64,000 nt of DNA from Amphibacillus sediminis NBRC 103570 (GCF_001552275.1 NZ_BCQW01000001.1:62001-126000); one strand, 5' to 3'; positions 8,097 through 16,974 are shown, counted from the stretch's first letter. Notes: a model not told the origin generated them from the sequence alone. Translations and numbers: made by a program.

Positions 8097-9589
8097 TTAA
8101 AGCATTATTTTTCGAGGATTTAACCTAAGCAAATAACTCATCGGTAAAATGACGGCGACTAAAATAATCAATAAGCACAAGCTATAAAGCACACCATAAA
8201 AACGAGCCCCAAATTTAATTTGATAGCTTGCTATGATTTCGTCTGTATCTAATGCCAAAGGGTTAATTACCGCCTGTTCTGCCTGTGCAACGGCCTCGTG
8301 TACCACCTCATCCGTATCGTCGGAATCTGCTAGAACAGGCTGATCTTGATTGACAAAGGTCTCTAACATATTTTCGGATAAATGGGTAACGATATAGTGA
8401 CCTGTTAAGATCGATCCACTCACTGCCAACCAAGCAATCACTACAAGCTCTATCGTAACTTGCATCATTAAACGCTGTTTTCGTTCGCCTAATGCAAGAA
8501 GAACAGCTAACTCAAAGCGTCGGTCACGCAAAAACCAAAGAACAATCAGGCTAATCATGACGATTCCAAAGCCTATCGCACCCATCAAAATAATTGATGA
8601 TGTATTTAACAAGCTTTCCATCGGTATGGCGATATCATCATAAGCATCAGCTGAGGTAACCAGCTGATAGTGCTCACGATCAAGTGTAATGGATTCAAGC
8701 AGTTGGTTAACTTGCTCGGTAAATGAATCGATAGCCTCAACATTCTTCAACTCGAATGTTGGTACACCAATAAAAATATCCAGTTGGTTATTCCAAAAAG
8801 TGACATCATCATAAGTCATCATGATCTCTTCAATACGCTCCGCCAACTGAATCATCGTTTGATTCGGGATAAATAAATTCAGATCTATTTGACTTGCACT
8901 ATCGAAATTAAAGTTTATCGAGGGTCCGCTCTGAAATAGTCCAACTACTTCCAGATCATAAGGCTCAGTATGAATAAGCTCATTAGTGCGTGCATCGGAA
9001 AACTCAATAGTGAACCGAATAACATCGCCGACCTCAATCGATCTTTGGTTAGAATATTCGTAAGTAGATCCATTGATCAATAAAACAGGAAGGCCTAGAT
9101 TGATCTCCTGCTCAGTAAATGTGCGCCCTGCTTCAATCGTTATTTCGTTAGAGACGAGTTCTTTAAAATCTGCCCGATTTACGCCAGTAAAAACATTTAA
9201 TATATCAAGCCGTTCAGGCTCATTAAGGATAGAGGAATCATCTCGATATACTAAATGATCAGTATGAATAAAAGTCTCGATATAAATACTATAATCTGCA
9301 TACTTAACCTCGGGCGATTGTATTAATTGATCGAGTAACGCTTTATAATCTTGATAAACCTCTCCTGCTAGCTCACGATCGGGATAGGTAAAGGCATGAT
9401 TAATCGAACTCTTTACGGTAGCCTTTGCCCCCAAAGGTTCATCATATCAGTTTTGACGCTATTAGTAGCCTGCTGAATAGAAAATCCAGCTACGATCACG
9501 TTGCCAAGAATAAAGAAGAGCAAAAACAGAAGTAATGATTTAATCGGCTGCTTAATGATACTCAACCAGACACGATGAATGAAGCGCAT
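8097..9589 (-). pseudogene. FtsX/MacB-type ABC permease, frameshifted (first permease)
   Basis: Starts at ATG 9589 (MRFIHRVWLSIIKQPIKSL), one base after the ATPase stop. The first helix (LLLFLLFFILGNVIVAGF) is followed by a -1 frameshift at the C5/A3 run near 9428-9436: the reading NLWGQRLP-stop would become NLLGAKATVKSS with one added T. Downstream, 445 codons are open to 8097 and encode a long acidic ectodomain, three C-terminal membrane helices and the FLRDRRFELAVLLALGERK coupling loop. The protein is a paralogue of the permease that follows it. Restart at TTG 9434 would lose TM1 and give a non-functional topology. Confidence 0.85.
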
Positions 9590-9590
9590 C

Positions 9591-10275
9591 TCACTGTCCC
9601 CCTGTTACGTTAAATTGTTGCAATTTGCTATCTAAATGGAGAACAACATCAGCTTGTTGGGCTACTGCTTCAGAGTGTGTTACCGTAATCACACATTTAT
9701 CGTGATCAGTTGCGAGTTTTTTTAATAGGGAGATGATTGTTTCTGATGTCGTACTATCTAAATTTCCGGTTGGTTCATCTGCAAAAATGACTTTAGCCTC
9801 GGTGCTTAATGCGCGTGCGATCGCAACACGCTGCTGCTCCCCACCCGAAAGCTTGGTGACTTTCCGATAAGCTTTGGATTGGTCAATACCAACTGTTTCT
9901 AACCAGTATAGCGCTTGCTTTTTAATTGAAGCTCGGTCGGTACGGTCACTTATGCCCATAATGACCATCACATTTTCTACAGCAATTCATATATGGAATA
10001 AGATTATAGCTTTGAAAAACAATTGAACTATAGTTACGTCTAAACGTATCCAGACCAATTTCTTGTAGATCCTTTCCGTCAAATAATACTCTACCTTGCC
10101 CTGGTTCATCCAAAGCACTAATGATCGATAAAAACGTCGTTTTCCCCGAGCCAGACTCACCTAAAATCGCATAAAACTTTCCGCTTTCAAATGTTAGCGA
10201 AACATCCTTTAAAATAGACCGATATGTATCCCCATCACGATAAGCATAGCTGACCCCTTCAACTGCTAGATCCAT
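9591..10275 (-). pseudogene. ABC transporter ATPase (LolD/MacB type), frameshifted
   Basis: From ATG 10275, 97 normal codons include Walker A (GESGSGKTTF, ~residues 40-49) and the Q-loop (VFQSYNLIPYM). A +1 frameshift near 9984-9987 (AATT where a single codon is expected) follows. The continuing frame reads AVENVMVIMGISD and carries the signature LSGGEQQRVAIARAL, Walker B VIFADEPTGNLDS and the H-loop (TVTHSEAVAQQADVV), ending at 9591. Restored length is ~228 aa, normal for this family. It energises the two downstream permeases. All sequence motifs are otherwise preserved, so the damage is recent or artefactual. Confidence 0.85.
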
Positions 10276-10534
10276 AAAAAACCTCCTTCGCCATTTAAAT
10301 TTATCATCAATACTATAACATATATTGCAAAAAAATGTTTAAATATTACTATTTATAATGATATACATAGGGGTAGCGTCAGGAAAATGCGGATTTACAA
10401 CGTTAAGGAAATTACAATATGAAAAAGTCCAATTTCCCAGTATTAAAATTGAGAAATTGGACTTTTGTCACACTTTGGAATAGCGCCTTTTAATCAAATA
10501 ACTTTAATATTTAACGAAAGCATAGGTTACTTAC
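10276..10534. other. Intergenic region with bidirectional terminator
   Basis: No gene is seen in these 259 bases. AAAAGTCCAATTTC (10423-10436) pairs perfectly with GAAATTGGACTTTT (10453-10466), giving a terminator with T runs on both strands; it most likely ends the minus-strand HAD gene. The AT-rich part at 10300-10380 probably holds the ABC operon promoter, but I cannot assign hexamers with confidence. Confidence 0.7.
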
Positions 10535-11317
10535 TTATAAGGTTACCAATTTATTTATTGGATTTATATCTCCCAATTTACTAAGTCTTTGAACTATAAG
10601 GTTTTCGATATCCTCACTTAAGGACAATTGTTCAGATGAAAATGGTGACAGTTGTAAGCTTTCACCAATCATGACTGAATAAAATGCATGTTGAAACATT
10701 GCAATATCATTTGCATCATTACCGAATGCAATGTATTCCCCTTCTTTTACTCCCAGTTGTTGCAACCCACTCCATTTATCGATTCCTTTAGGGCTTATAT
10801 CTAAAACTCCCTCACTTCCGTGAGAGTGAACAACAACATCTATTTTTCTAAGCTGTTCTTCGACTTCTTCCATATTATCTGATGTTAACATCAAAATTTT
10901 TACGATTGACTGGAGTTTATCCAACCTAACATTTTTAGCACGTCTTTGTGGATCTAGGTTATTTAAAATTGGGTGTGTAACAGGCCCTGTGTAAGCATAA
11001 TCCCAATCACTATCTATCAAATAGGAAACATTATAAGTTCTTAGTAATTGAACAATATTTACGAGCATTTCTTCATCAAAGCTGACTGTTGATATGATTT
11101 CCCCTTTTATTGCCACCATTGATCCATTGCCACCAATCATTGGATATTGATGAAAACGGTCATGTAAGACGGGGAGTAAATCGCGTACTGGTCTAGCTGA
11201 TGCAAAAATGACTTCATGCCCTTTTTTTACTAATTTTTCTAATGCTATTAATAACTTTTCAGAAACAGGCTGACCTTTAAAGCAAATTGTTCCATCTAAA
11301 TCAAATACGAACTTCAT
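10535..11317 (-). CDS. HAD-superfamily (Cof-type) phosphatase
   Basis: A 260-aa haloacid dehalogenase-type phosphatase of the Cof subfamily (type IIB cap). Motif I is FDLDGTICFKG at residues 4-14, motif II is FASARP (~55), the conserved Lys is around SPKGIDKWSG (~178), and motif III is GNDANDIAMF (~199). Cof proteins dephosphorylate sugar phosphates and flavin or pyridoxal phosphates. The substrate here is unknown. It is divergent from the Crp/Fnr-like regulator at 11404, across an 86-base intergenic region with a palindrome, so the two may be co-regulated. It ends ~70 bases before a terminator. Confidence 0.88.
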   Translation of the reverse strand: MKFVFDLDGTICFKGQPVSEKLLIALEKLVKKGHEVIFASARPVRDLLPVLHDRFHQYPMIGGNGSMVAIKGEIISTVSFDEEMLVNIVQLLRTYNVSYLIDSDWDYAYTGPVTHPILNNLDPQRRAKNVRLDKLQSIVKILMLTSDNMEEVEEQLRKIDVVVHSHGSEGVLDISPKGIDKWSGLQQLGVKEGEYIAFGNDANDIAMFQHAFYSVMIGESLQLSPFSSEQLSLSEDIENLIVQRLSKLGDINPINKLVTL

Positions 11318-11375
11318 TCTATACCACTCCTACGTATTATTGTTCTTATCATATCAGTTTATATTATAATAAAAA

Positions 11376-11387
11376 GGACATATGTCC
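11376..11387. promoter_or_regulatory. Palindromic operator candidate
   Basis: GGACATATGTCC is a perfect 12-bp palindrome in the divergent region, 16 bases before the Crp/Fnr-like gene and close to its ribosome site (AAAAGGAG). Its position suits autoregulation or regulation of both divergent genes. It differs from the classical TGTGA-N6-TCACA Crp/Fnr site. Confidence 0.4.
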
Positions 11388-11403
11388 CAAAAGGAGTTTT
11401 AAT

Positions 11404-12102
11404 ATGAAATATATTCAAGACTTGAAGCTACTTGATTCAAAATTACGAGAAAATCATATTGAAGAAATGTTTGACCAAGAAAAGCAACTTCCATTTACAT
11501 TGCAGCAATATGAACAAGATGAAATTATTTTACTTGAAGGAATTGAACTGGAATCATTGTTGTTTTTAGTGGAAGGCAAAGTGAAAATAACATCAAGTGT
11601 TGAAACTGGAAAATCACTTTTACTACGATTTGTCCAACCTTTTTCCATTATTGGTGATATTGAACTAATTCGAGAAGTTCCCGTCCAATCACAAGTTAAA
11701 GCAGTTAATGAATGCTTATTAATTGGACTACATTTTGATTATATAAAACAACATGAAATGAATAATCCGAAGTTTTTGCATACACTTTTAGAACATGTAA
11801 GCTATAAGCTTCAAACCTGTACAACAGCTTCCCGTGTCAATTTATTAGCATCTGTTGAAAACAAATTTGCAAGTTACCTTATGTCCACGATATCACCTGA
11901 ACCTGATAACATCTTTGGAATAGAGCTAAAGACTTCCAATATAAAAGAGATTGCGGATTTACTTGGCACGACATATCGACATCTAAATCGAGTTATTCAT
12001 TCTCTATCCCAAAAAAAAATTATTGAAAGAGATAAAAACTCTATTCGTATATTAAATTGGGCCAAATTAGAAGAAATGTCTAATGGAATCCGATATAAGT
12101 AA
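11404..12102 (+). CDS. Crp/Fnr-family transcription regulator (YeiL-like)
   Basis: A 232-aa regulator with an N-terminal cyclic-nucleotide-binding fold (residues ~20-140, with IILLEGIELESLLFLVEGKVKI and FSIIGDIELI) and a C-terminal winged-helix domain (~160-225). The recognition-helix region is IKEIADLLGTTYRHLNRVIHSL, and IIERDKNSIRILN forms the wing. Start ATG 11404 follows AAAAGGAG; a longer upstream reading has no ribosome site. Layout resembles YeiL-type proteins. There is no N-terminal cysteine cluster of the Fnr Fe-S type; the only cysteines are internal. It is divergent from a HAD phosphatase, which may be its target. Confidence 0.85.
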   Translation: MKYIQDLKLLDSKLRENHIEEMFDQEKQLPFTLQQYEQDEIILLEGIELESLLFLVEGKVKITSSVETGKSLLLRFVQPFSIIGDIELIREVPVQSQVKAVNECLLIGLHFDYIKQHEMNNPKFLHTLLEHVSYKLQTCTTASRVNLLASVENKFASYLMSTISPEPDNIFGIELKTSNIKEIADLLGTTYRHLNRVIHSLSQKKIIERDKNSIRILNWAKLEEMSNGIRYK

Positions 12103-12106
12103 AAAA

Positions 12107-12136
12107 AGGATACTCCTGTTCTCGTAGGTTATCCTT
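12107..12136. terminator. Weak terminator hairpin between crp-like gene and Tn3 remnant
   Basis: AAGGATA pairs with TATCCTT. The T run (seven T) is on the minus strand, so it fits termination of the resolvase remnant better than of the plus-strand regulator gene. Confidence 0.4.
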
Positions 12137-12144
12137 AAAATTCG

Positions 12145-12250
12145 TTAGTTCTCCACTTCTGATAATTTTCTGTATAGTGAAGCTCTAGACACATTTGTAA
12201 TTTCACAAATTTGATTTACAGTCATATTTCCTTCTTTATAAAGCTTTACA
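12145..12250 (-). pseudogene. Resolvase C-terminal fragment (serine recombinase)
   Basis: About 35 codons on the minus strand read PVKLYKEGNMTVNQICEITN then VSRASLYRKLSEVEN and stop at 12145. This is the C-terminal helix-turn-helix of Tn3-type resolvases/DNA invertases. The catalytic N-terminal domain is absent: at ~12251 the sequence passes directly into transposase coding sequence on the other strand. It is a relic of the resolvase gene of the same Tn3-family transposon. Confidence 0.8.
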
Positions 12251-12251
12251 G

Positions 12252-13168
12252 GTTTCTATTGTTGGTAGCAGACAATATAGAGATTTTGAGGAATATTTGT
12301 TATCAGAAGATCAATGGAATCAAACGAAGGAGAAAACGAGATTATCAGTTAGTTTATCATTCGAAGATTATATGACGAGAGAACCAGCAGCCTTAATGAA
12401 AGGTTAAAGTGGTTAGCTGCCAATTCCAACAAGTTGGACGGAGTTTCTCTTGAAAAAGGAAAGCTGTCTCTTGCGCGTTTAGAAAAGGATGTTCCAAAAG
12501 AAGCAAAAAAATTTAGTGCAAGTCTCTATCAGATGCTGCCAAGAATAAAATTAATCGAATTACTCATGGGTGTTGCTTATATAACAAGATTTCATGAGCA
12601 GTTTACTCATGCTTCAAATAATCGAAAATCGGATAAAGAAGAAACAATTATTATTATGGCAGCCCTTTTAGGAATGGGTTTGAGCAAGATGGCTGAAGCA
12701 ACACCCGGACTTACATATAAGCAATTAGCCAATGTATCTCAATGGCGCATGTATGAAGAAGCAATGAATAAAGCCCAAGCCGTATTAGTAAATTTTCATC
12801 ACAAATTACAATTGCCTTTCTACTGAGGTGACGGTACAACATCTTCGTCAGATGGTATGAGAATGTAGCTGGGTGTTTCATCACTACATGCAGATGCAAA
12901 TCCACATTATGGAACTGGAAAGGGAGCCACCATCTACCGTTTTACCAGTAATCAATTCTCTTCTTACTACACAAAGATTATTCATACTAATTCAAGGGAT
13001 GCGATTCATGTTTTGGATGGGTTGTTGCACCATGAGACGGATCTAAACATAGAAGAGCATTATACAGACACAGCTGGTTACACAGACCAAATATTCGGAC
13101 TGACTGATTTATTAGGATTTAAATTTGCCCCAAGAATTTGAAATTTATCAGACTCGAAATTATTTTGG
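12252..13168 (+). pseudogene. Tn3-family transposase tnpA remnant
   Basis: Translating the plus strand with one frame change gives the C-terminal half of a Tn3-family transposase: VSIVGSRQYRDFEEYLLSED, then (after a frameshift at ~12395) NERLKWLAANSNKLDGVSLE, MLPRIKLIELL, FTHASNNR, MAALLGMGLSKMAEATPGLT, AQAVLVNFHHKL, GDGTTSSSDGMRM, HADANPHYGTGKGATIYRF and HHETDLNIEEHYTDTAGYTD. In-frame stops replace conserved residues at 12824 (TGA for Trp), 12866 (TAG for Gln) and 13138 (TGA for Arg). The N-terminal half is missing. The remnant ends abruptly at SKLF, where dispersed repeat copy A begins. Confidence 0.92.
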
Positions 13169-13390
13169 TTTATCGCAGTGTAACTGGCTTGGGCTGCGAT
13201 TACTCGCCCCATCGAAGGGCATTTGTAAGCCGCCCACTTCAAGAAATAAGGGAACACGTTATGTCTAAGTGGGAGATCCAACAGCCAGTAACGGACCGAT
13301 TGGTTCAACTAACGTTCACTGGGAGAGAGAGGAAGCTGACTAAGTTCGCGACGTCTGCACGAGCACCTCTAATGCGTCGAAACCCCCATT
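13169..13390 (+). repeat. Dispersed structured repeat, copy A
   Basis: A ~222-base copy starting TTTATCGCAGTGTAACTGGC and ending near CGAAACCCCCATTTTA. Internal complementarities shared with other copies: ACTGGCTT/CAGCCAGT (outer stem), GGGCTGCGATTACTCGCCC (hairpin), GGGCATTTGTAAGCC, and CCCACTT/AAGTGGG. It abuts the dead Tn3 transposase at its left edge. Other copies: 17993-18155, 41048-41272, 52633-52858 (minus) and a remnant at 16307-16369. A ~43-codon open frame crosses it on the minus strand but looks incidental. Confidence 0.85.
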
Positions 13391-13429
13391 TTACTACTTT
13401 ATCATCTTATCTGACTGTTAAGCTATTGC

Positions 13430-13467
13430 AAACGGACACGTGACTATAACTAGTCGCGTGTCCGTTT
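13430..13467. terminator. Strong bidirectional hairpin
   Basis: AAACGGACACG..GACTA pairs with TAGTC..CGTGTCCGTTT around a TAAC loop, about 17 bp with one mismatch. No intact gene ends here on the plus strand, so it may be left from the transposon region, or it may protect the convergent carboxypeptidase gene. Confidence 0.55.
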
Positions 13468-13521
13468 CATCATAAGTATATTACAAATTGTGGTCTGATT
13501 CGTGATTCTTAATTGAAAAAC

Positions 13522-13565
13522 GCAAGCAGCTTGACTTTTGACTGGTCAACTTGGTTTAAGCTTGC
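13522..13565 (-). terminator. Probable terminator of M32 carboxypeptidase
   Basis: On the minus strand, GCAAGC pairs with GCTTGC across an imperfect inner stem (AGTTGAC/GTCAAG), followed by GTTTTTC. It lies ~55 bases past the gene stop. Confidence 0.5.
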
Positions 13566-13618
13566 TGTTTGAATCCGATTCAGAAAGCTGCTATTTCTGC
13601 TTGAACAAATATAGTGCA

Positions 13619-15106
13619 TTAAAATTGATAAATATCTTGGTATTTTTTAGTCAAATAATCAATCAAATAATCAGGATTTAAGCCTTCACCGGTCACATCT
13701 TGAATGATTTCAAGTGGTTTCTTCATCTTTCCATGTCTGTGGACATGCTCGGTTAGCCATGCTTTAATTGGTTCAAAGTCACCTGATGCAATAATCGGAT
13801 CGACATCAATCGTTTGTCTTAATTGATGATTTAACTGCGCTGCATACATATAACCTAATGCATAGGTTGGAAAATAACCAAAGTCTCCGGCAGACCAATG
13901 AATATCTTGCAGAACCCCTTGTTTATCAGTTGCAGGACGAATACCTAGGTAATCTTCCATTTTTTGATTCCAAGCCTCGGGTAAATCCTTTACCTGTAAG
14001 TCGCCATCAATCAACGATTTTTCTAGTTCATAGCGAATAATAATATGCAATGAATAAGTCAATTCATCTGCTTCAATCCGAATAAAGCTTGGTTTAACTT
14101 CATTAATCGCTTGATAGAATGACTCAAAATCTAAGGCATGAAAGCCAGCTGGCGCCATTTCTTTAAAAAGACTAAGATGACTTTGCCAAAAACCTTTACT
14201 CCGACCAATAAAGTTTTCCCAAAACAGGGATTGAGACTCATGTATGCCCATTGAAGTTCCTGTTGCTAGAATAGTTTGATAAAGCTCAGGAGCAATATTT
14301 TGCTCATATAGGGCATGCCCACCCTCATGAATCGTTCCAAAAACCGCTGTTCTAAAATCTTGCTCATCATATCGTGTTGTGACCCGAACATCTTTTGGAT
14401 TAATATTAATCGCAAATGGATGAATTGTCTCATCTAATCGTCCTGCAGCAAAATCGTAGCCCATCTTCTCAAGAATAGCTAAGCTAAATTGCTCTTGTGC
14501 CTGTTTAGGAAAGTAGTGTAGAACTTTATTGACATCAACATCGACCTTTGATTGGCTAATTTTTTCAACTAAATCTGCAAGTGCCAGCTTAAGCTTGTCG
14601 AAGACAGGATCAAGAATGGCAGTAGTTAGTCCTGGCTCATAGTTATCTAGTAAGCCATCATACTTATTCTCCTGGTAACCCCAATAGCCAGCAAATTTTT
14701 TATTATATTCAACCAGCTGCTCTAAATAAGGCTGCAAAAGGGAGAAATCATTCTGCTCTCTTGCAGCCTGCCAAACGGTTTCTGCTTTAGAACGCAAGGT
14801 AACAAAAGCTTTGAATTCATGATCTGGAATCTTGCTACTCTTCTGGTATTCTTTTTCTGACTCTGCAACGGCACGTTTTATAACAGGGTTAGTTGCCGTT
14901 GTCTTCAATTGATCAATTAATGTCTTCATTTTTTCTGAAGTGGTTAATTGATGAATCTTTTCAGACAGTAAGCCAATTACCTCTGAACGTTGCTCCATTC
15001 CCTTTTTAGGAATTTTTGTTCTAAGGTCCCAATGAATGAGTGCTAATGCTTCTTGGTATGCAGTTATTTCCTTCATTAGGTCTAGAAATTGCTGTTCAAT
15101 GGTCAT
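13619..15106 (-). CDS. ypwA: M32 family metallocarboxypeptidase
   Basis: A 495-aa zinc carboxypeptidase of family M32 (thermostable carboxypeptidase 1 / B. subtilis YpwA), the usual length. The zinc site HEGGH lies in GTIHEGGHALYEQN (~residue 258), followed by the family motif GIHESQSLFWEN (~288) and IRPATDKQGVLQDIHWS (~395). The enzyme trims C-terminal residues from peptides in the cytoplasm; no signal peptide is present. It starts eight bases after the stop of the RlmL-type gene and is probably in the same transcription unit. Ribosome site AAAGGAGTG. Confidence 0.95.
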   Translation of the reverse strand: MTIEQQFLDLMKEITAYQEALALIHWDLRTKIPKKGMEQRSEVIGLLSEKIHQLTTSEKMKTLIDQLKTTATNPVIKRAVAESEKEYQKSSKIPDHEFKAFVTLRSKAETVWQAAREQNDFSLLQPYLEQLVEYNKKFAGYWGYQENKYDGLLDNYEPGLTTAILDPVFDKLKLALADLVEKISQSKVDVDVNKVLHYFPKQAQEQFSLAILEKMGYDFAAGRLDETIHPFAININPKDVRVTTRYDEQDFRTAVFGTIHEGGHALYEQNIAPELYQTILATGTSMGIHESQSLFWENFIGRSKGFWQSHLSLFKEMAPAGFHALDFESFYQAINEVKPSFIRIEADELTYSLHIIIRYELEKSLIDGDLQVKDLPEAWNQKMEDYLGIRPATDKQGVLQDIHWSAGDFGYFPTYALGYMYAAQLNHQLRQTIDVDPIIASGDFEPIKAWLTEHVHRHGKMKKPLEIIQDVTGEGLNPDYLIDYLTKKYQDIYQF

Positions 15107-15113
15107 TTTTTAT

Positions 15114-16253
15114 TCACTCCTTTTTATGCTTCCCGAAGTATTGATAATAGTCGACTTTAAGATAACCGTTAAAAAGCTTACGCTTCTTAGTTGCCTTTGC
15201 ACCAAACAATTGTTCAAATTTTTCATTTGATGTCAGGATATAGCTAGACCAGCTTGGATCCTGCCGTAGCGATTTGCCTAGATCACGATAAATCTGTTCA
15301 ACTGTTTTCAGCTCTCCAATTCGTTCAGCATAAGGCGGGTTACTAATTACGTAACCATTATGCTGTTTCGGGTGAAAGTCTGATGCAATCATTTGCTTCC
15401 AATTAATTAGATCAGCTAAGCCAGCTTCAATCGCATTAGCTTTAGCGATCTCAATCATTTTTGGATCAAGATCTGTCCCCGTTATGTTAAGAGGCTGATC
15501 ATACTGAGCCAATTGTTCAGCTTCTTCAAAAGCATTTTCCCACGTTTGGTTCGGGATAAAGTCCCATTCTTCACTGGAAAATGATCGATTAAAGCCTGGG
15601 GCAATGTTTTGACCAATTAAGGCGGCCTCAATTAATATGGTTCCAGAACCACAAAACAGATCGACTAACGGAAATTCAGGACGCCAATTCGTTAATTGAA
15701 CAAGCGCTGCGGCTAGCGTTTCTTTTAATGGTGCTTCACCCTGGCCAATTCGATACCCTCGCTTATGTAAACCAGTTCCTGATGTATCGATCGTCAATGT
15801 GACTTGATCTTTTAATAGTGCCACCTCAATACGATACAGCGCTCCAGTCTCAGGCAGACGCAGTGCCACGCCATGCTTTTGTTTGAGCTTTTCTGCTACA
15901 GCTTTTTTGACAATGGCCTGACAATCAGACACACTATATAATGTCGATTTAACCGATTTCCCAATTACAGGGAAATTTCCGTTTTCCGGAATGTAACGTT
16001 CCCAATCTAATGCTTTCGTCTGTTCAAACAATTGATCAAATGTAGTTGCTTTGAATTCACCAACCACTATCTTGACCCGATCAGCTGTTCTTAGCCACAA
16101 ATTGCAGCGTGGGATGGCCGATAGCGGTGCTTCAAAGCTAATTTTTCCATTATCTACTTTTACATCTTGATATCCTAGTGCTTTAACTTCTTGAGCCACA
16201 ACAGCTTCTAGTCCCATGGCTGCTGTCGCTAATAATTTGACTGTCTCCTGCAT
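15114..16253 (-). CDS. ypsC: THUMP-domain 23S rRNA (guanine-N2) methyltransferase, RlmL/YpsC type
   Basis: A 379-aa RNA methyltransferase. An N-terminal ferredoxin-like/THUMP region occupies about residues 1-160, and a Rossmann-type methyltransferase about 165-375. SAM-binding motif I is VDLFCGSGTILIEAALI (~200), and the catalytic NPPY motif is in VISNPPYAERIG (~305). E. coli RlmL makes m2G2445 in 23S rRNA; the Bacillus orthologue is shorter and lacks the fused RlmK part, as here. It is upstream of ypwA and downstream of rnpB, as in B. subtilis. A distant paralogue lies at 54102. Confidence 0.92.
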   Translation of the reverse strand: MQETVKLLATAAMGLEAVVAQEVKALGYQDVKVDNGKISFEAPLSAIPRCNLWLRTADRVKIVVGEFKATTFDQLFEQTKALDWERYIPENGNFPVIGKSVKSTLYSVSDCQAIVKKAVAEKLKQKHGVALRLPETGALYRIEVALLKDQVTLTIDTSGTGLHKRGYRIGQGEAPLKETLAAALVQLTNWRPEFPLVDLFCGSGTILIEAALIGQNIAPGFNRSFSSEEWDFIPNQTWENAFEEAEQLAQYDQPLNITGTDLDPKMIEIAKANAIEAGLADLINWKQMIASDFHPKQHNGYVISNPPYAERIGELKTVEQIYRDLGKSLRQDPSWSSYILTSNEKFEQLFGAKATKKRKLFNGYLKVDYYQYFGKHKKE

Positions 16254-16306
16254 GAATAAGCCTCCATTAGCTATTAACTTACATCTAAATTAGAAATCGT
16301 TTAACA

Positions 16307-16369
16307 CCGAAGGGCTTTTGTAAGACTCACAATACAAGAAATAAAGGGAATACGTCTTATTATGAGTGG
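16307..16369 (+). repeat. Remnant of dispersed structured repeat (copy E)
   Basis: About 63 bases, CCGAAGGGCTTTTGTAAGAC through ATTATGAGTGG, match the middle of the repeat family. The arms of the central helix have changed on both sides (ACTCAcAATA against TATTaTGAGT, versus CTCCCACTT/AAGTGGGAG elsewhere) while still pairing. The rest of the 16254-16446 gap holds nothing recognisable. Confidence 0.65.
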
Positions 16370-16446
16370 TTATAATGGTTTAAATTCTTGGTCGTGAACG
16401 CATCCTTCAATAAAGCCCTATCTTCCTTTAATCAAAAAAATAGAAA

Positions 16447-16479
16447 AACCTTCCAACGACAAAATGCCTTTGGAAGGTT
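16447..16479 (-). terminator. Terminator of rnpB
   Basis: AACCTTCCAA pairs with TTGGAAGGTT, then TTTCTATTTTTTT on the minus strand. It is directly downstream of the RNase P RNA 3' end. Confidence 0.88.
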
Positions 16480-16497
16480 AACTTGTTGTTAATAGAC

Positions 16498-16898
16498 CAA
16501 TGAATGTTTTATAAGCCATGTTCTGTACTAAAGTACTGCTTGCGGTGGTCAACCTTGTACCTTAGTGGTAATCATCTATCTACCATTTCACTGAAATGGT
16601 CCCTGTTTCGGTTCAATTCCCTACTCCAAGATGCCCCTACCAAAATTTGGGTTGCTCACTCGTGGGGTTTACCGCGTTCCACTCAAGCTGTTTCCAGCTT
16701 GACTACGTCACTGTGGCACTTTAAAGGACTTCGGTACATATCCATTAGACTTAGCACCTTATCCTGCCGTAAGTTGGATAACCAACTCCCTTGATTTATG
16801 AATTCATCAAGCACGAACACTACAAGCATCGCAGCCTGTGTGAGCATGGACTTTCCTCTACAATTAAAAATTGCAGCGATTACCAAAACATTCATTTA
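16498..16898 (-). ncRNA. rnpB: RNase P RNA, Bacillus class B
   Basis: Read on the minus strand, this ~400-base gene matches the B-type RNase P RNA. Helix P1 forms from AATGAATGTTTT (5' end) and AAAACATTCATT (3' end). Universally conserved blocks are present: GTAATCGCTGCA, GAGGAAAGTCCATGCTC, AGTGCCACAGTGACG, GAACGCGGTAAACCCC, GAGTGAGCAACCC, and GATAGATGATTACC near the 3' end followed by ACAGAACATGGCTTA. It forms the catalytic RNA of the tRNA 5'-maturation enzyme. A TATAAT is six to seven bases before the likely 5' end. It lies between ypsC and gpsB, as in B. subtilis. Open frames inside it are spurious. Confidence 0.97.
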
Positions 16899-16974
16899 AC
16901 TGATTATAAGCACTAGTCCTAGTATAGCACATTAATAATCATTTAGCATCTATCAATTTTTACCACATCAACCA

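Noticed and set aside
12434-12826. A stand-alone 130-aa protein gene
   Set aside because: It is only the longest open piece of the frameshifted Tn3 transposase remnant, with no ribosome site of its own.
13078-13308. Minus-strand open frame across repeat copy A, similar to one at 17950-18132 (both containing LPLRH.VFPYFLKW and PSMGRVIAA)
   Set aside because: The same ~43-codon frame is open in copies C and D, but it follows from the shared nucleotide repeat. Differences in copy C mostly change amino acids while the RNA helices stay partly paired, and there is no consistent ribosome site. Treated as RNA-type repeat, not protein.
16504-16895. Open frames of 96 and 70 codons on both strands
   Set aside because: They lie inside the RNase P RNA gene, which explains the sequence fully.
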